A stretch of 64,000 bases of DNA from Cyathus striatus (GCA_025738555.1 JAOVFP010000013.1:1178001-1242000); one strand, 5' to 3'. Numbered from the stretch's first letter, positions 48,850 to 61,578 are shown. Numbers and translations: made by a program. Notes: generated by a model not told the origin, from the sequence alone.

Positions 48850-49244
48850 TAAATGGCAGCGGTGGTACGTTCTTTCTGCATTTCCTTGCATCAGTCATCA
48901 ACTGTTTCCTACCCAAGTGTAAATGGGAAAATGTAATGGAGAGGCATTCCGTATATACTTAATTCATGCTTTGTCGTGGCCCCTTTGCGTTGAATTGAAA
49001 TCTCAAGGTCAGGTCACAAAACAAGTATAGATATCATTCGTATGAACTCAGGATACATCAAACAACAATCAATATCTAGCAAGAATCAAGGAACCGTTTG
49101 TTTTATAATTGGTTTTCTGAAGTAAAATGTGCATCTATCAAGAGTGTTAGAGCCTGCTCTAAAAGAGAACATCGATCGCATATAGCCAACTCACATATGG
49201 GTATCCAAAATCAACTCATTCTAAAGGGCAAACTATGTATTGCA

Positions 49245-49883
49245 CTAGTCGGTCTCATCTACGGCACTCTGGAATTCAAGTTATTTTCTGATCATTTTCG
49301 AAATGAAGAAACGAAGTACATACAGCGGATGGGGCGGCGGCCGTTGAAACTGCTGCTGAAGTCTCATCTACGGCTGACTGGAATTCAAGTTATTTTCTGA
49401 TCATTTTCGAAACCAAGAAACGAAGTACATACAGCGGATGGAGCGGCGGCCGTTGGGACTGCTGAAGTCTCATCTACGGCACTCTGGAATTCAAGTTATT
49501 TTCTGATCATTTTCGAAACGAAGAAATGAAGTGCATACAGCGGATGGGGCGGCAGCCGTTTGAATTTCTGCTGAGGGGGTAGCTGTTGAATTTCCTGCTG
49601 AGGTAGTAGCAGTTGGTATTCCACCCGCCTGACTCGGAGACGGCAATGGAAAGCCAAAAGATGGGAACCCAGACCCCCCGAACGGAAACCCGCCGGTGGG
49701 GAAGGCAGGAAATCCAGATGCGCCACCAGAGGGAAGGCCAGAGAAGGACGGGAATCCTGGGAAGCTGAATTGACGTCGCTTAGCGTCCAATGCGTTTTCG
49801 CGACCCTCTACGGGGGATGGAGCGCCGAGGGCGGTAGTGCTGATGAGTGCTACGAGAGCAACGAGCTTGAACGAGTTGAACAT
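49245..49883 (-). CDS. Secreted Phe/Gly/Pro-rich protein with exon-encoded repeats, paralogue B (short form)
   Basis: Four exons: 49539-49883, 49433-49483, 49324-49377 and 49245-49268; 474 nt, 157 residues. All three introns are exactly 55 nt. Signal peptide FKLVALVALISTTALG-AP, pro-region ending DAKRR (Kex2-type site, without the Glu seen in A and C), then one core QFSFPGFPSFSGLPSGG with GGSGFPSFGFP. Only two full or nearly full 18-residue repeats follow before SAVDETD-stop (TAG here, TAA in A and C). The second core present in A and C is absent, so this is the shortest form. Function unknown. Confidence 0.78.
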
Positions 49884-49941
49884 GTTGAATAAATCTGGAA
49901 CTTGGGCTTGAAGTTGACATTAAGAACGACAATATTGACCT

Positions 49942-49948
49942 CTTTATA
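49942..49948 (-). promoter_or_regulatory. TATA box of paralogue B
   Basis: TATAAAG on the minus strand, 59 nt before the ATG; conserved in all three paralogues. Confidence 0.65.
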
Positions 49949-50039
49949 CCCCAGCGCACGCAGAGTCTAGTACACATACATTCTTTTCACTGAGGACTCT
50001 GGTGAGTATGCGGGTAAATCAATAACGCCTAGTACCACA

Positions 50040-51449
50040 GGTTGTGGTTTCCGTGACAAGTAAGTCTAAGAACCCGCGTCGGGACGATTGTAGATTCAAA
50101 CGTTTGCTTTTGGATCAGCAGGTGAGAGAACTTGATGAACAAGAACCAGACTGATGCTAAAAATAATAAGTATGGCGTAGTACAGAGTTGAAGTCCTCGA
50201 TAGTTTTGGATAAACATATAGGAATAGGCAAGTAGTTATGAATCAGATTGCGCGAGGCTGATCTGCAGGGCACTAGTCTCGGGTAGTAAGTAGAAATTCG
50301 TGCCATTGTATCGTCATGTAAACCCCAAACAGGCCCTAAGTAAAATTTGAGTTGGATTAGTACGTATGTAGGAAAGAAATGGCGCGGTAGGAGAAGGAAG
50401 ACGAGAAAATGGAACATACCGTCAGCTCCATATCCGCAATACTGCGTTAAACGGGCAACAACCGCGTCGGATTCGTTGCAGGGATCATTGCCGTTGTGCG
50501 CCTTTCCCCTAATTCTTACCTATCTCCGACAGCGACAAAAATAAATTCCTTCTGGACTGAGCAACAGTACTACTGCATTCGTAGTAGTTCTGAATGGAGT
50601 AATCGCAAGAGGAAGTTTACTGAGAGAAAGTAGTACTTACGAGTCGAGGAGTTGCCAAACGCTACCGGCCATAGCGTCCAACAAACAACATTCAAACGTC
50701 AAGTTGACGCCGCCGGTCTCGACTTCCGACTTAGCTGATGAGCAATCGCAAGTCGAGTTGTTATAAAATTTCTTCATGCAGACGTCGATGTAAGTTTCGG
50801 TTAAGATGGTACGATTAATATTGCTAACACTGGCACACAGATATACGGTGCGACTGTGAGGGCAGGAGAACATGCCCAGCTCGCTTGTTCTGAATTTCGT
50901 TTCCCATTGGAGTAGACAATAATTAATGACACTTCACGCGCATACTTGTTTCCAGTTAAGTATCAAAGTATCAACGTATGTCCACAGACCGAAACTTCAA
51001 TTGAGTTCCGTAGTTGAAGTAAGTGTTGCAACTGTTACTAGTAGAAACATCGTCATAATCAGCATTCTATTCATCAAGGAGCGGTGCAAGGAAATGGAAG
51101 AAATGAAATGGAACTAAATATGACAGGAGAAGATGATCGTATTACATAGATGTACCAACAAATCGAATAAAGAAAGAGGATTGGGTTGTAGACATGATGC
51201 AATGAAAAACTTGAGACTCACAGAGCACCGTATTGAACGTCGAATCCATTCATCCAAGGATGTAGCTTCATTACCTTTTGCACAGAAACAGTGAGCTATT
51301 CGTTTTACTTGGAACAATACGGTATGTCGTGTGTCAGGCGTTGATAAAAGCCGTTCGAGTTCAAGGCAGAACTCATCCAGAACATCTTGAGGACATCTTG
51401 AGGACATCATCTTGCGATCACCCGGTGTGACATGTGAATCGGTGACCAC
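50040..51449 (-). pseudogene. Degenerate membrane-type gene, block B copy
   Basis: This is the best-preserved of the three copies. The 5' part reads VLDEFCLELERLLSTPDTRH and QVKRIAHCFCAKGNEATSLD in one frame, then a GTGAGT donor. Further on are NNSTCDCSSAKSEVETGGVN with N-glycosylation sites and Cys pairs, CNESDAVVARLTQYCGYGAD, and after an 80-nt intron a hydrophobic tail. The tail has an internal stop at about 50237 in the frame used by A and C. I suspect a secreted or membrane protein gene in decay and cannot name it. Confidence 0.4.
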
Positions 51450-51596
51450 CGTTGATACTGACAGTGACAGCGTGTTAAGTTGTTTTCAGATCGAGTCTCA
51501 ACTCATATCTTTGAGAACAGAAAGTAAGTAACAAACGTAGCGCCGGGAGAGAGCATGGAATTGGCATGGAAGTCGGAACATCGGAAGCCAACCAAA

Positions 51597-51745
51597 CCGG
51601 GCATAGACGAAAAGGAAAAGAAAAGTTCGGTTCCGAGTGGGAACCGATGTTTCAGGTCTTATCAGGCCGCTCGCTCTACGGAGCGCCCGATGGTATGGCC
51701 GGCCACAAAGACCTTGTTTACTAACACCGTCTTGCAGTTGATAAT
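51597..51745. other. Short spacer with GC-rich repeat
   Basis: The sequence GACGAAAAGGAAAAGAAAAG here is repeated in reverse complement at about 55270-55320 (TTTCCTTTTCGTCAGGCCCG, twice). GATAAT at 51740-51745 is the left target copy of the palindromic element. Confidence 0.5.
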
Positions 51746-54018
51746 TATGGAAACCCGGAGCACCACGCTCAGAAGCATCAATATATTTCGTGCTCCGAGC
51801 GACGGCTGCTCGGCAAATCGCTTGTGCCTTCGCTTAGATATCTGTGCTCCGGTAATGAAATTCGGTAGCGACTCGCCTCGGCCAGGTTTTTCGCTAGGCG
51901 ATTACGTAAGCATGGTCACGAGCGTCGTTTCTACAAAGGAAACGACGCTCGTGACCTGAGTGATAGACTGCACCTTGGCCTTCTTTTTTAAAGTCAGGTT
52001 TAGCATCCTCTGGGGCAAGCTGCCTTGACCTTCTTATAGTTATTCATGTAAGTAAATAGCTATACAGTTGCATGCAAAAGAATGAGCATGCCTATTTTTC
52101 AAAAGTAGCAAAAAGTAATCTTCTCTAAAATCTCACATACTTGCTCAATTTCATGTAATTTTATATAATTGTACTACATATGTATAAATGCTATTTACAT
52201 TAGTTATAAAGGGTAAAAAGTGGAAAATTCAATGTCTGGTGGTATATATATCAAATATACCAAAAATGCGAAAATTAACCCCAATTAACCATGATTTTGG
52301 CAGATCAATTTACTTGATAATACCACAATCTGAATATGGATATATAAAGAAGTATCTACACTTGTTCTACATTAAATTATGTGTGGAAGAAATGAAATCT
52401 GGGTGCAGGAGAACCCAAACAATTTGAGGGTATAAAAAGCATATGTTTTATTATTCAAGCTGTATCTTCCTAACCAAGCCAGGTGGATACATAGTTAAAC
52501 CTGCATAGCACTTTAGAATGTAGTACTATAGATGAGCAAATAATTGTATTGAACATACAAGATATGAGCTTGCTAGATGCAAAAGAATATAAGCAAAATA
52601 TGTAAATCAGCATGAATTTGTGTTAGACATTCTACAAGAAATACTTTGAATTACATCCTCATACTATTGGTAGATATAGACATCTACAGTTAAAATGTAT
52701 ACTAAAAGTATTGTAAGCAGTGAGTATCCAAATGCTGAGATAATGTCCCATGATGTTTGAGAATTTGGCCCAAAAATGCTTTCTTCTTTGTATTTCAAGC
52801 CAAATTTTTGAACTTCATCAAATATTATCTCAGTAACTAGATTCTCACTGCTTATAATATTTTTTGTATACATTTTAACTGTAGATGCCTATATTTACCA
52901 ATAGTATGAGGGTGTAATTCCAGCTATTTCTTGTGGAATGTCTGACACAAATTCATGCTGTTTTACATATTTTGCTTATATACTTTTACACTTAGCAAGC
53001 CTATATCTTGACTGTTCAATACAATTCTCCACTCATCTATATTACTACATTCTAGAGGTATGTTGCAAGTTTAAGTATGTACTTACCTCACTTGGTTAGG
53101 AAGATATAGCTTAAATAATAAAACATATGCTTTCATACCCTCAGATTGTTTGAGTTCTCCTGCACCCAATTTTTATTGTTTCCTCACATAACTTAACATA
53201 AAACAAGTATAGATATATCGCTAAATATCTATATTCAGATTATGGTATTATCTAGTAAATTCAGTTGCCAAAAATGTGGTTAATTGGGGTTATTTTCCGC
53301 ATTTTTGGTATATTGAATATATATATTACCAACATCAAATTTTTTACTTTTTTACCTATATAACTCATGTAAATAGAATTTATGCATATATAGTACAAGT
53401 ATACAAAGGTACACAAATATTAAGCAAGTATTTACAATGTTAGAGCAGATTCCTTTTTACTGCTTCTGAAAAATAGGCACACTCATTCTTTTTGCATGCC
53501 ACCATATTAATATCTGTAGCACTATTATTAACTTGTTCTAAATATACTATGCACACTACTTCCCAATTATAACTCACTGTTAATTTGTAGCTATATACTT
53601 ACAATGACAATGTGTAACTATAAGAAGACCTATGCACTACCAGCTTTCCTTGGTTTATTTCTATCCAACTCACTACTGAACATCTTGACCTGAGCATTCA
53701 TATCTAGGTGAAGGCATAAGCAATCTGCTGAGAAGCCAATGCTCGGAGCACAAAATATTTTGATGCCTCTGAGCATGGTGGTTCGGGTTTCCATAGTCTA
53801 TCTCTCAGGTCACGAGCATTGTTTCTACTAAGGAAATGACGCTCGTGACCATGCTTATGTAATTACCTAGTGAAAAACCTGACTGAGGCGAGTCGCTACC
53901 GAATTTCATTATCGGAGCACAAATATCTAAGCAAAGGAACAAGTGATCTGCCGAGCGGCTGTAGCTCGGAGCACGAAATATATTGATGCTTCTGAGTGTG
54001 GTGCTCCAGGTTTCCATA
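51746..54018. mobile_element. 2.27-kb near-complete palindrome (foldback element) with 6-bp target duplication
   Basis: The ends (TATGGAAACCCGGAGCACCA and reverse complement) are flanked by GATAAT on both sides (51740-51745, 54019-54024). The inverted match continues inward through nearly the whole element. The left arm 51746 to about 52740 pairs with the right arm about 52825 to 54018, leaving a central spacer of about 80 bp. The right arm also has an extra partial terminal copy at about 53740-53800. No transposase ORF. The outer 20 bp match the 4.3-kb element at 7732-12019, so the two belong to one family. Confidence 0.88.
51914..51956. repeat. Perfect 18-bp hairpin inside the palindrome's left end
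   Basis: GGTCACGAGCGTCGTTTC, 7-nt loop, then its exact reverse complement. The matching hairpin in the right arm (about 53808-53850) has several mismatches. Confidence 0.9.
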
Positions 54019-54024
54019 GATAAT

Positions 54025-55340
54025 AAACAAATAAAACAGACTCTGAACGGACTGGACAGCTGACCACATACTTAGCAATGTGGTGATATTTAATTCTTTG
54101 TGATGTATAGTAAATGGACAAGTACTCTATATAAGTATTAGTATAAATTAATGCGCTAATAAATTTATTGAAGTAGAAAAATGTGAAAGGCTTAGGCGCT
54201 AGAATGATCATTAGTATTGTTAATTACAATGTGCTTCAAGTTGGAAGAGGTAGTTTTTCGCTTTTTCTTTGGAAATTCTGATTCTAGAAGTGGTAGGAAC
54301 GATCCAAATTAGTTGCAGAGTATTTAAGTAATAAAGTATGTCACTTACTGAGACTGCACAAGCTTTCACGGAGTCCGTGAACAAATATTATCATAGAAAA
54401 TGAAGCAGAATTCGGCTTTATAAAAGGTTTAGATAACCAATTATAATCAAATCCTAAACATGAAGTGAGAGATGACGAGTTGACCAAATAGTTTAAATAA
54501 TGCATAAGAGTTCCCTTATGACTTGCAAGATTAGGATAATGAGACTTACTTAATAAATAAAACATTAAGAGAGATGTGTACGCAACAAAGAGTGGGTAAT
54601 TGGGTGCGAGTATTAAACCAATTTAAAATGAGTGACGAGGTGATAAATATACGAGGAACAATATGCTCCAGCGCTGATAATCGACTACAAAATGTATATA
54701 AGATTAGAAAAATGGCGATTGAATTAATAATAAAAAATACTCACTTCCATTCTCATAGAATTGATACATACTATGAAAGAAGCACAAACGTCTTGGGGAT
54801 CCAATGACTGGTCGATCTTCACACTTTTATAGCTTTCAGGGAATTTACATATGTGTACCATTGAATGCTTTCGAAACATCTAGAAGGTTAATGAGCTTTT
54901 CGAAAGTAAATCACCTGTGACCCTTGCATATAATCACAGGTATTTGGGCAAAGTAGTACGCCACTGCTGAGAGCAGTGGGTGAACAGTTGGCTATTCTTA
55001 TTGGCTATACTTTTAATTAAAACACAGGAGTATATTTAGATGATCTACAGAATACATATTGTCAAAGAACAAGTAAATAAGGTGTAGGTATGGTGTGAGT
55101 GCGTTCAGGGTTCCTGTTTCGCGTTGATGCGTTACATTCCCACATGTTTACTTACACGAAGCTGCTGCCAAACACCATACAATAGATGATACCTGTCCGC
55201 TGCTAGACCAAGCAAGCGACAGTGCAGCCGTTTATCTCTCCATTATCTTCACAGTTCCGGTTCAGATCCGAACTTTTCTTTTCCTTTTCGTCAGGCCCGT
55301 TTCCTTTTCGTCAGGCCCGGGCGTCGTACATATTCATAAT
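54025..55340. other. Intergenic, nothing recognised
   Basis: AT-rich; short ORFs on both strands lack recognisable content. A duplicated 20-bp phrase TTTCCTTTTCGTCAGGCCCG lies at about 55279-55320. Confidence 0.4.
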
Positions 55341-55343
55341 ACT

Positions 55344-55955
55344 GGATGACTTCCCATAAGGATCTAGCAGCATCTAGCGGGCTAAACTTTATTTAGAACT
55401 CCGATGCCGAGCTCCAGATCATGGTCTCGTCATGTCTAGCTACCAGCTAAAGTCTGCTAGACATCGAAATATAGTGAGGCCTCCTGACCCCTCTCTATTT
55501 CGCTAAGGCCCCGCTAAACCACTTTATTTCTTAGTTATTACTGTTTTAGGGTGATTTATCAGCCTTTTCCCCGTGACATTCAGATCTGTTTGTTGCTATA
55601 CCGTGATTTCTCATTTAATAATTATGAACATCCCGCTATTAACTTTACAATATAGTTGAAGACATACCATACAATGCCTTTATGATAAGAATGATGTAGA
55701 ATTGACAATTGTAAGCCACCATTTTAACAGGTAGTAATAAGAAAGCATAGAATTTGAAAAACACGGTGGAATGTAATGAACAATGCAATGAAGTAGCACA
55801 AAATGAAATAACTATTTAGTTGACCGCTAAATCTCATACATGGCTGAGGATGGCAATGTTACGGGATAGCCAGAAAATAGACAAATCATGTGATCAATCG
55901 GACCTTAAAATTATAGCGGACTAAATTCTCTCTAAATCCTTACGGGAAGTCATCC
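55344..55955. mobile_element. MITE, GGATGACTTCCCGTAAGGAT family, copy 3
   Basis: 612 bp, ACT on both sides (55341-55343, 55956-55958). Very similar to copy 1 (12956-13566) over its full length, which suggests recent movement. Located about 230 bp upstream of a DUF6534-like gene start. Confidence 0.85.
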
Positions 55956-56189
55956 ACTTATGTTGATGCGCCGCCGCCATGCAGTCACTGTCAATAACTG
56001 AATTGAATTTATACATATTAGAAATTTGAAATTCGGAGTGTATAGGCATGTTGGAAATTGGGGACGAAAAGGGATGGTTTCGTTCCTGGCTTAATAATTC
56101 CGTGACCTATATGTATTCGGTAGATATATAGCCAATGTGTCACGCCCGAACCATTTATGAATGTCCCCCAAATCTTTCTCTCTCCTTGG

Positions 56190-58082
56190 ATGCAGCCTGA
56201 GCAATCTGAACGGGGGAAATGGGTGTTTAGAAAAGTTGGAGCCCAGCTTATAGCCTCTATGATCAGCAATGTGTATGTTTTCCCCATTCTAATGTATAAC
56301 TCAATGACGCGAAGTGAACACTTTTACTACTAGATTTTATGGTATCGCCATTGTGCGTTAGTTCTTTTATAATCTGCAGTTAGTTCAAGGATTTCTCAAT
56401 ATCCACCGACGGATGCCCAGTCCATGATATTTCAATATTTTTGCTTCCACGCGCATCAGGATCGCCTCAGAACAAAGATATTTGTTAGTTTGTTAGTGTG
56501 CGTTTTCAATATTAGTATGCAGTCGGCTTGGTAAAACATCTTTTAACAGCATATCAGAAACACTTGAAGTTATATTCGTCAATATTCAAATGTTCGATAT
56601 TTTAGTCTTAAACTTTACGACATTCGATTTATACGCAACGATTCATTTGTAAGTCATTCTAGCTAATGTTTAAGCAGTCCTGATCAGGCATCTCTCTGTA
56701 GTTCGGTACTGGTAAAATCATGCCCATTCCTTAACCGTAACCCACATAAGTTTACGTCTTTATAGGGAAAGTATGCAACTGTATTCTTTACCTCGTTCGT
56801 GGCACAGTCGTAAGTAACATTGCAAGCTCAGTATCGTTTCACTTGGTGCATGGTTTTAGATTTTATGCTGCACATATATGGGCTGGTGAGTTATTTCAAC
56901 TTTATTCTTTGGACATTGTTTGAGAAGACCATTAATAGTTTCGCAACGCATGGGAAAGAAATCAAGGGGTTTGGTAGCGCCCGTTGTAAGTGATCTATCA
57001 TTGTTTGCACCCGTTCAGTACCTTTTCAGTGTATGTTGATATAGTACTCCATAGATTCTACTTTCCATAATGCAGTTAGGTAATATATTCCGAATTTTCA
57101 TTGGAAAAAGGGTGGTTGATCAGGTTTTGCCAATCCAAGCTGCTGGACTAGGTGAGCATTATCGTCACAAAACCTTTTTGTACTTGCTAACATTTCGATC
57201 TCCAGCTCAAGTCGAAATGATGTATGTATCACCGCAAGAAGAATAACATCTACTAACTCGTTATAGGAGGATTTCAGTCACATACCTTGTGCTTGCAGAG
57301 AAGTTCCAGACGCTTCGAGTGAGCAATTCATCAGCCCCACTGCTCCTACTGGGGTTATCTCACAAGGACTGTAGTATATTGTTGCAATTCAGGGATCAGC
57401 AACCACTTGTTGTGATTGGTTGGTAACTGTGTCGATTTCGTATATTCTAGGTACATCGCGAACAGGAATTAAGCGGTAAATACATTGATTATATTGATTA
57501 ATTCTGACATCTAGTGATCAATAAATTTTAGAACTGATTCACTTTTGGAGAAGCTCATTAAATTTGCTATCCAGTGGGCTACTGCGACCAGGTCAGTAGA
57601 ATGTGGTCCCGAACGTGGTCCCACACTTTCAAGCTTAATAGTGATTAAAATACAATAGCTTCTGCAGTGTTCTTACCATATGTCTGGTAGGTTGGATTGA
57701 ACTTCAACTATTAATCTAAATTGACATGTTTTCGGCAGTTCTATTACTCCTCTGGCAATGTATTCTTGTAAGCTCTGTTTCCTTACTTATTTAATCAAAT
57801 ATATGCACACACAAGCTCTCTAGTGTTTTGACATGGTTGCTCAACACACATCGTAAGTGTCCCATAGAGTTATCCAAGAAGCCCGGACTGACATTATATT
57901 TTCAGTACATGTCATGTCTGTAATTTCAATGTATGTACTTAGCTATTGAGAGCAGAATCATTTTATAGCAAGTGTTCAGATTAATATCCAGAGAAGGCTT
58001 CCGTAAAGAGATTAGTAGATCCTTTCATGCATCGGACCTGTCGCTCCCCACTATTACACCAAATGAACATGATATTTTGTAA
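56190..58082 (+). CDS. DUF6534-like membrane protein, paralogue c
   Basis: ATG at 56190 (MQPEQSERGKWVF) aligned with paralogue b. VGAQLIASMISNV splices to FYGIAI, then SMIFQYFCFHAHQDRLRTKI. Later exons read GKYATVFFTSFVAQS, the signature TDSLLEKLIKFAIQWATATR, LTWLLNTH, HVMSVISM and LISREGFRKEISRSFH, ending in TAA at 58080-58082. Homology with 44755-46695 covers exons and introns, so it is a DNA duplication of about 2 kb. Small indels occur in several introns. I did not verify every junction, and the region after RFYAAHIWA needs checking for decay. Confidence 0.58.
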
Positions 58083-58592
58083 GTTTTGCCTTTATGAATG
58101 GTTCTGTAGTTCTATACTGACTATACACAATAGAGAATAGATAACAGATAATACAGTATATGATTTAGTAACTAGCCAACATTGTGACCAAACAGTTTAC
58201 GATCAAAAGTAACGAAGATAGCGTCAACGCGTCGCGCGTTAAACGAAGTAGCACAATACAATGAAAAATACTAAAAATGGACGAACAACTGGCTGAAAAA
58301 GTCCAGTCGTCCATTGTGGTTTGAGGAATTGACTTTTTGAAAGTAAAATGAGTCATTGAGACTTAATCCTGAATCACGCCACGAAAGACCAAGCTTTTGC
58401 ATGCCTCGGAACTCCAAGGGTAATACAGTGAGTCATTTATAGGAACTGAATGTGATCGACCATATATAAGTAGCACAAGACTTGAACCCACCACAGCGTA
58501 CCGCCCTCGACTATAGTCCTTTACGCGCATCAGTGGCCATCCTCCTGTGTTTTATAATCTTTCGACATATACACCCTTCTTCGCATACTATA
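58083..58592. promoter_or_regulatory. Upstream region of the orphan gene at 58593, with TATA motif
   Basis: TATATAAG at 58463-58470 is about 125 nt before the ATG. The frame is open upstream to 58482 but without an ATG, so 58593 is the first usable start. Confidence 0.45.
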
Positions 58593-59120
58593 ATGACCGG
58601 CAAATGGAAGGTGAAATGGATAACTGATGTCATGGAGGAAGATGATGCCGACAACATCAAATCTTTCCGGCAGTGGAACGAACTGCTCCATCGGTGCTTC
58701 CCACCAAATCAATACTACATCCACCCCCAATCGATCACTCCAGACGTTCGCTTTCCGAATCCCGACACGTCATTCGTCGTCGAATCAATAGAACACGGCG
58801 TTGGGATGCTGATTGTCGTAGACGCCATTAACTTTGGGTCTGACAGCATCTACGTGGAACAACGACTTCCCGAACTACGGGATTTAACCCATGCAGAGAA
58901 AATATACTGCATTATAGCCAGTTCCAGGTTAAAGGATCATAAGATTAAATGTTCAAAATTTGACACGGAAACGCTTAAAAGTGAATATATACAGCCGGCA
59001 CTTGAGCAAGCCGAGCCTGTAAAAGTTAGTAGGGAGTTGTCATATATTTTAGACGACAGGTGTTATGGTCAATTTCTTTTTGTCGTACAAGAGGTTAAGA
59101 CTATGTTCGATGATATGTAG
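58593..59120 (+). CDS. Orphan 175-residue protein, possible distant relative of the 185-residue pair
   Basis: Single exon starting MTGKWKVKWITDV. I do not recognise the family. Compared by eye with the genes at 20661 and 31542, it shares length, the placing of FPPNQYYIHP against FPVDQKFILFP, a following P...D.sFVVE/D.FIPFVI segment, and a hydrophobic strand ending in an acidic residue (MLIVVDAI against VVFFVEIY). That could reflect a shared alpha/beta fold. The C-terminus ends QFLFVVQEVKTMFDDM. No signal peptide or membrane helix; probably intracellular. It is codirectional with the preceding membrane gene but has its own promoter region. Confidence 0.55.
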   Translation: MTGKWKVKWITDVMEEDDADNIKSFRQWNELLHRCFPPNQYYIHPQSITPDVRFPNPDTSFVVESIEHGVGMLIVVDAINFGSDSIYVEQRLPELRDLTHAEKIYCIIASSRLKDHKIKCSKFDTETLKSEYIQPALEQAEPVKVSRELSYILDDRCYGQFLFVVQEVKTMFDDM

Positions 59121-59369
59121 CCCTTCCAGTGAGTTCTCGATGGTTACTATATCATTTTTTAAGATGATTTATCGATCTTGCAGTTAACCTAGGGGATCCA
59201 TGATGCTTTCACGCATGTACACTTTGAATTTCCAGTCGTTACCGTCACATTACGCGTTTGAAGCCTATTGAAACACATCTTAGATTTGAAGTTGAACCTG
59301 CTTCAACGTATTTGCTTATCCGAGTATGATAGTTACTAACGTACTGAATGACATGGATTGTAATAGTAT

Positions 59370-59760
59370 TGGAGTTTAGGCCAGTGGTGCAGCGGCTATT
59401 AACTCTTCCACTGTCGGTTACGCCTGAAGCTCGTCAGAAATATGTATCTTTTTTTGCTTCCAACTTTGAAACATTCTCTTAGAAACCAATGCAGTAAATA
59501 ATAACTATATATTTAGATGATGTCCTCTAATAATCCAACACGAGTCCAGTTCTATGAACTTAAAGGAAGTTGAATTTAACCGTGATGTAGTAGTGAGCGA
59601 GGAGTTTTTGTGCATCGGCCAGCAAGTACGTACTAAGACTAAGCTCAAGTTCACCATCGGCCATATAGTTTTCTTTTAATATAAAACACTTATTGTAGAC
59701 ATTACGATTAAAACATTAAAAAGTTTGAAACCGGATTCGAACCCAGAGCAGGTGGTAACG
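59370..59760. repeat. tRNA-derived SINE-like fragments
   Basis: On the plus strand GCCAGTGGTGCAGCGGCTATT (59380 on) followed by GGTTACGCCTG is A-box/B-box-like. On the minus strand GGGTTCGAATCCGG (about 59730-59743) is a good B box. Neither forms a cloverleaf with matched acceptor stems, so they are not tRNA genes. Confidence 0.35.
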
Positions 59761-60204
59761 TATATGTAGGCACTGAGGTCATTACTTCATAGTTGAGTAT
59801 TTGAATATTGCTATCTAGGACAGCTAAGTACGAATAGATTCAGTTCCAAATTTGAAATTTAAGAGAAGAGAGATTCGAGAGGAAGCACATTAAGGCCTTG
59901 CAGCCACAACGCAAGAGTTCGAGGGACCCGGCTCGACTCGAGAGCCCAGCCCATGCCGTGGCCCACTGATTTGACGCGTCTCAATTCGGCTTGTGAGAAT
60001 AAACTCATTTACGTAATAGGAGTGCCATTTGCCCGCGCTGGCTTCAGGTGTTCCAACTTCCATGCCAATTCCATGCTCTCTCCGAGCGCTACGCTTGCTA
60101 CTTACTTCATGTTCTCGAAGATCTGAATCGAATCTCGATCTGAAAACAACTTAACATCCTGTCACTATCAGTGCCAACGACATGTCACACCGGGGGACCG
60201 GAAG

Positions 60205-61360
60205 ATGATGTCCTCAAGATGTCCTGGATGTTCTGCCTTGAACTCGAACTTCTTTTATCAGCGTCGCACACGGGATATCGTCTTCCATGTAAAACGAGTA
60301 GCTCATCGCTTCTGTGCCAAAGGTAATAGAGCTACATACTTGGATGGATGGGGGACGTTCAATATGGTGCTCTGTGAGTCTCAAGTTTTCATTGTATCAT
60401 GTCTACCACTGAATCCTTTCTTCTTTATTCGATGCATACACTTACTTCAACTACGGAATTCGATTGAAGTCCTGGTCTGTGGACATGCACTAATGCTAAA
60501 CTGAAATCAAGTATGAGCGTGAAGCGTCATTAATTATTGTCTACTCCGATGAGAAACGAAATTCAGAACAGGCGAGCTGGGCGTGTTCTCCTACCCTCAC
60601 AGTCACACCGTATGTCTATATTCCAGTGTTAACAATATTAATCGTACCATCTTAACCAGAACTTACATCGACGTTTGCATGGAGAGCTTTTATAACAACG
60701 ACTCGACTTGCGATTGCTTATCAGCTAAGTGGAAGTCGAGACCGGCGTCAACTTGACGTTTTGAACATTATTAATTGGACGCATGCCAGCCGCTGGCGAT
60801 CAACTCATTGACTGGTAACCGCTACTTTCGCTTAGTAACCTTCTTTTGCGATCACTGCATTTAGAACTACTACGAAAGTAGTAGCATTACTTCTCAGTTC
60901 AGAAGATATTTATTTTTGTCGCTGCCGGAGATAGGTAACAATTAGCGTGAACGCGCACTTTAACGGTGATGTCCATGCGACGAATTCGACGCGGCTATTG
61001 TTTGTTTTACACAGTGTTGCGGGTGTGGAGCTGACGGTATGTTCCATTTTCTCGTCTTCCTTCTTTTGCCGCGCCATTTCTTTCGTATATGCGTACTAAT
61101 CCAACTCAATTTTTACTTAGGGCCAGTTTGTAGTTTGCATGACGGCATACAATGGTACGAATGTCTACTTACTTCGCCAAGAACAGCGCCCTACAAGTCG
61201 GTTTTGCGCAATCTGCATCATTATTTACCTATTCCTATGTGTTTATCCAAAACTATCGAGGCCTTCTCTGCACTACGCCATCCTTCTCACTATTTTTAGC
61301 CTTTGCATGGAAATTAATTATCAAGTTCTCTTGCAAGTTGATCAAAAAGTAAACATTTGA
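60205..61360 (+). pseudogene. Degenerate membrane-type gene, block C copy
   Basis: Matches the copies at 38400-39630 and 50040-51449. It lacks about 60 bp after GTGAGTCTCAAG that the other two have. The tail frame (ISTYFAKNSALQ-like, VFIQNYRGLLCTTPSFSLFL) stays open to 61352. The frame is broken relative to block B in the 5' part. Confidence 0.4.
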
Positions 61361-61511
61361 ATCGACTAATCGTCTTGATGCGGTTCTTCGACTCTTTCAC
61401 TTGTCACGGAAACCATAATCTGTGGTACTAGACGTTACTGGTTTACCGACGCACTCACCAGAGTCCGCAGTGAAAAAAATGTAAGTGTACTAGACTCCGT
61501 GTATGTTACGG

Positions 61512-61518
61512 TATAAAG
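61512..61518 (+). promoter_or_regulatory. TATA box of paralogue C
   Basis: TATAAAG, 61 nt before the ATG at 61579. Motif and spacing are the same in paralogues A and B. Confidence 0.65.
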
Positions 61519-61578
61519 AGGCCAATAACGCTGCTCTCAATGTCAACTTCAAGCCCAAGTTCCAGATTTCTTCACAAC

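Larger units (their letters stand above)
48290..51596 (-). repeat. Segmental duplication block B
   Basis: Same gene order and direction as block A. It carries a 315-bp transposon insertion (48535-48849) absent from blocks A and C. The far end stops at about 51596, beyond which A and C still match each other but B does not. Confidence 0.8.

Noticed and set aside
59700..59760. tRNA gene on the minus strand
   Set aside because: Good B box but no matching acceptor stem or anticodon arm; listed only as SINE-like.
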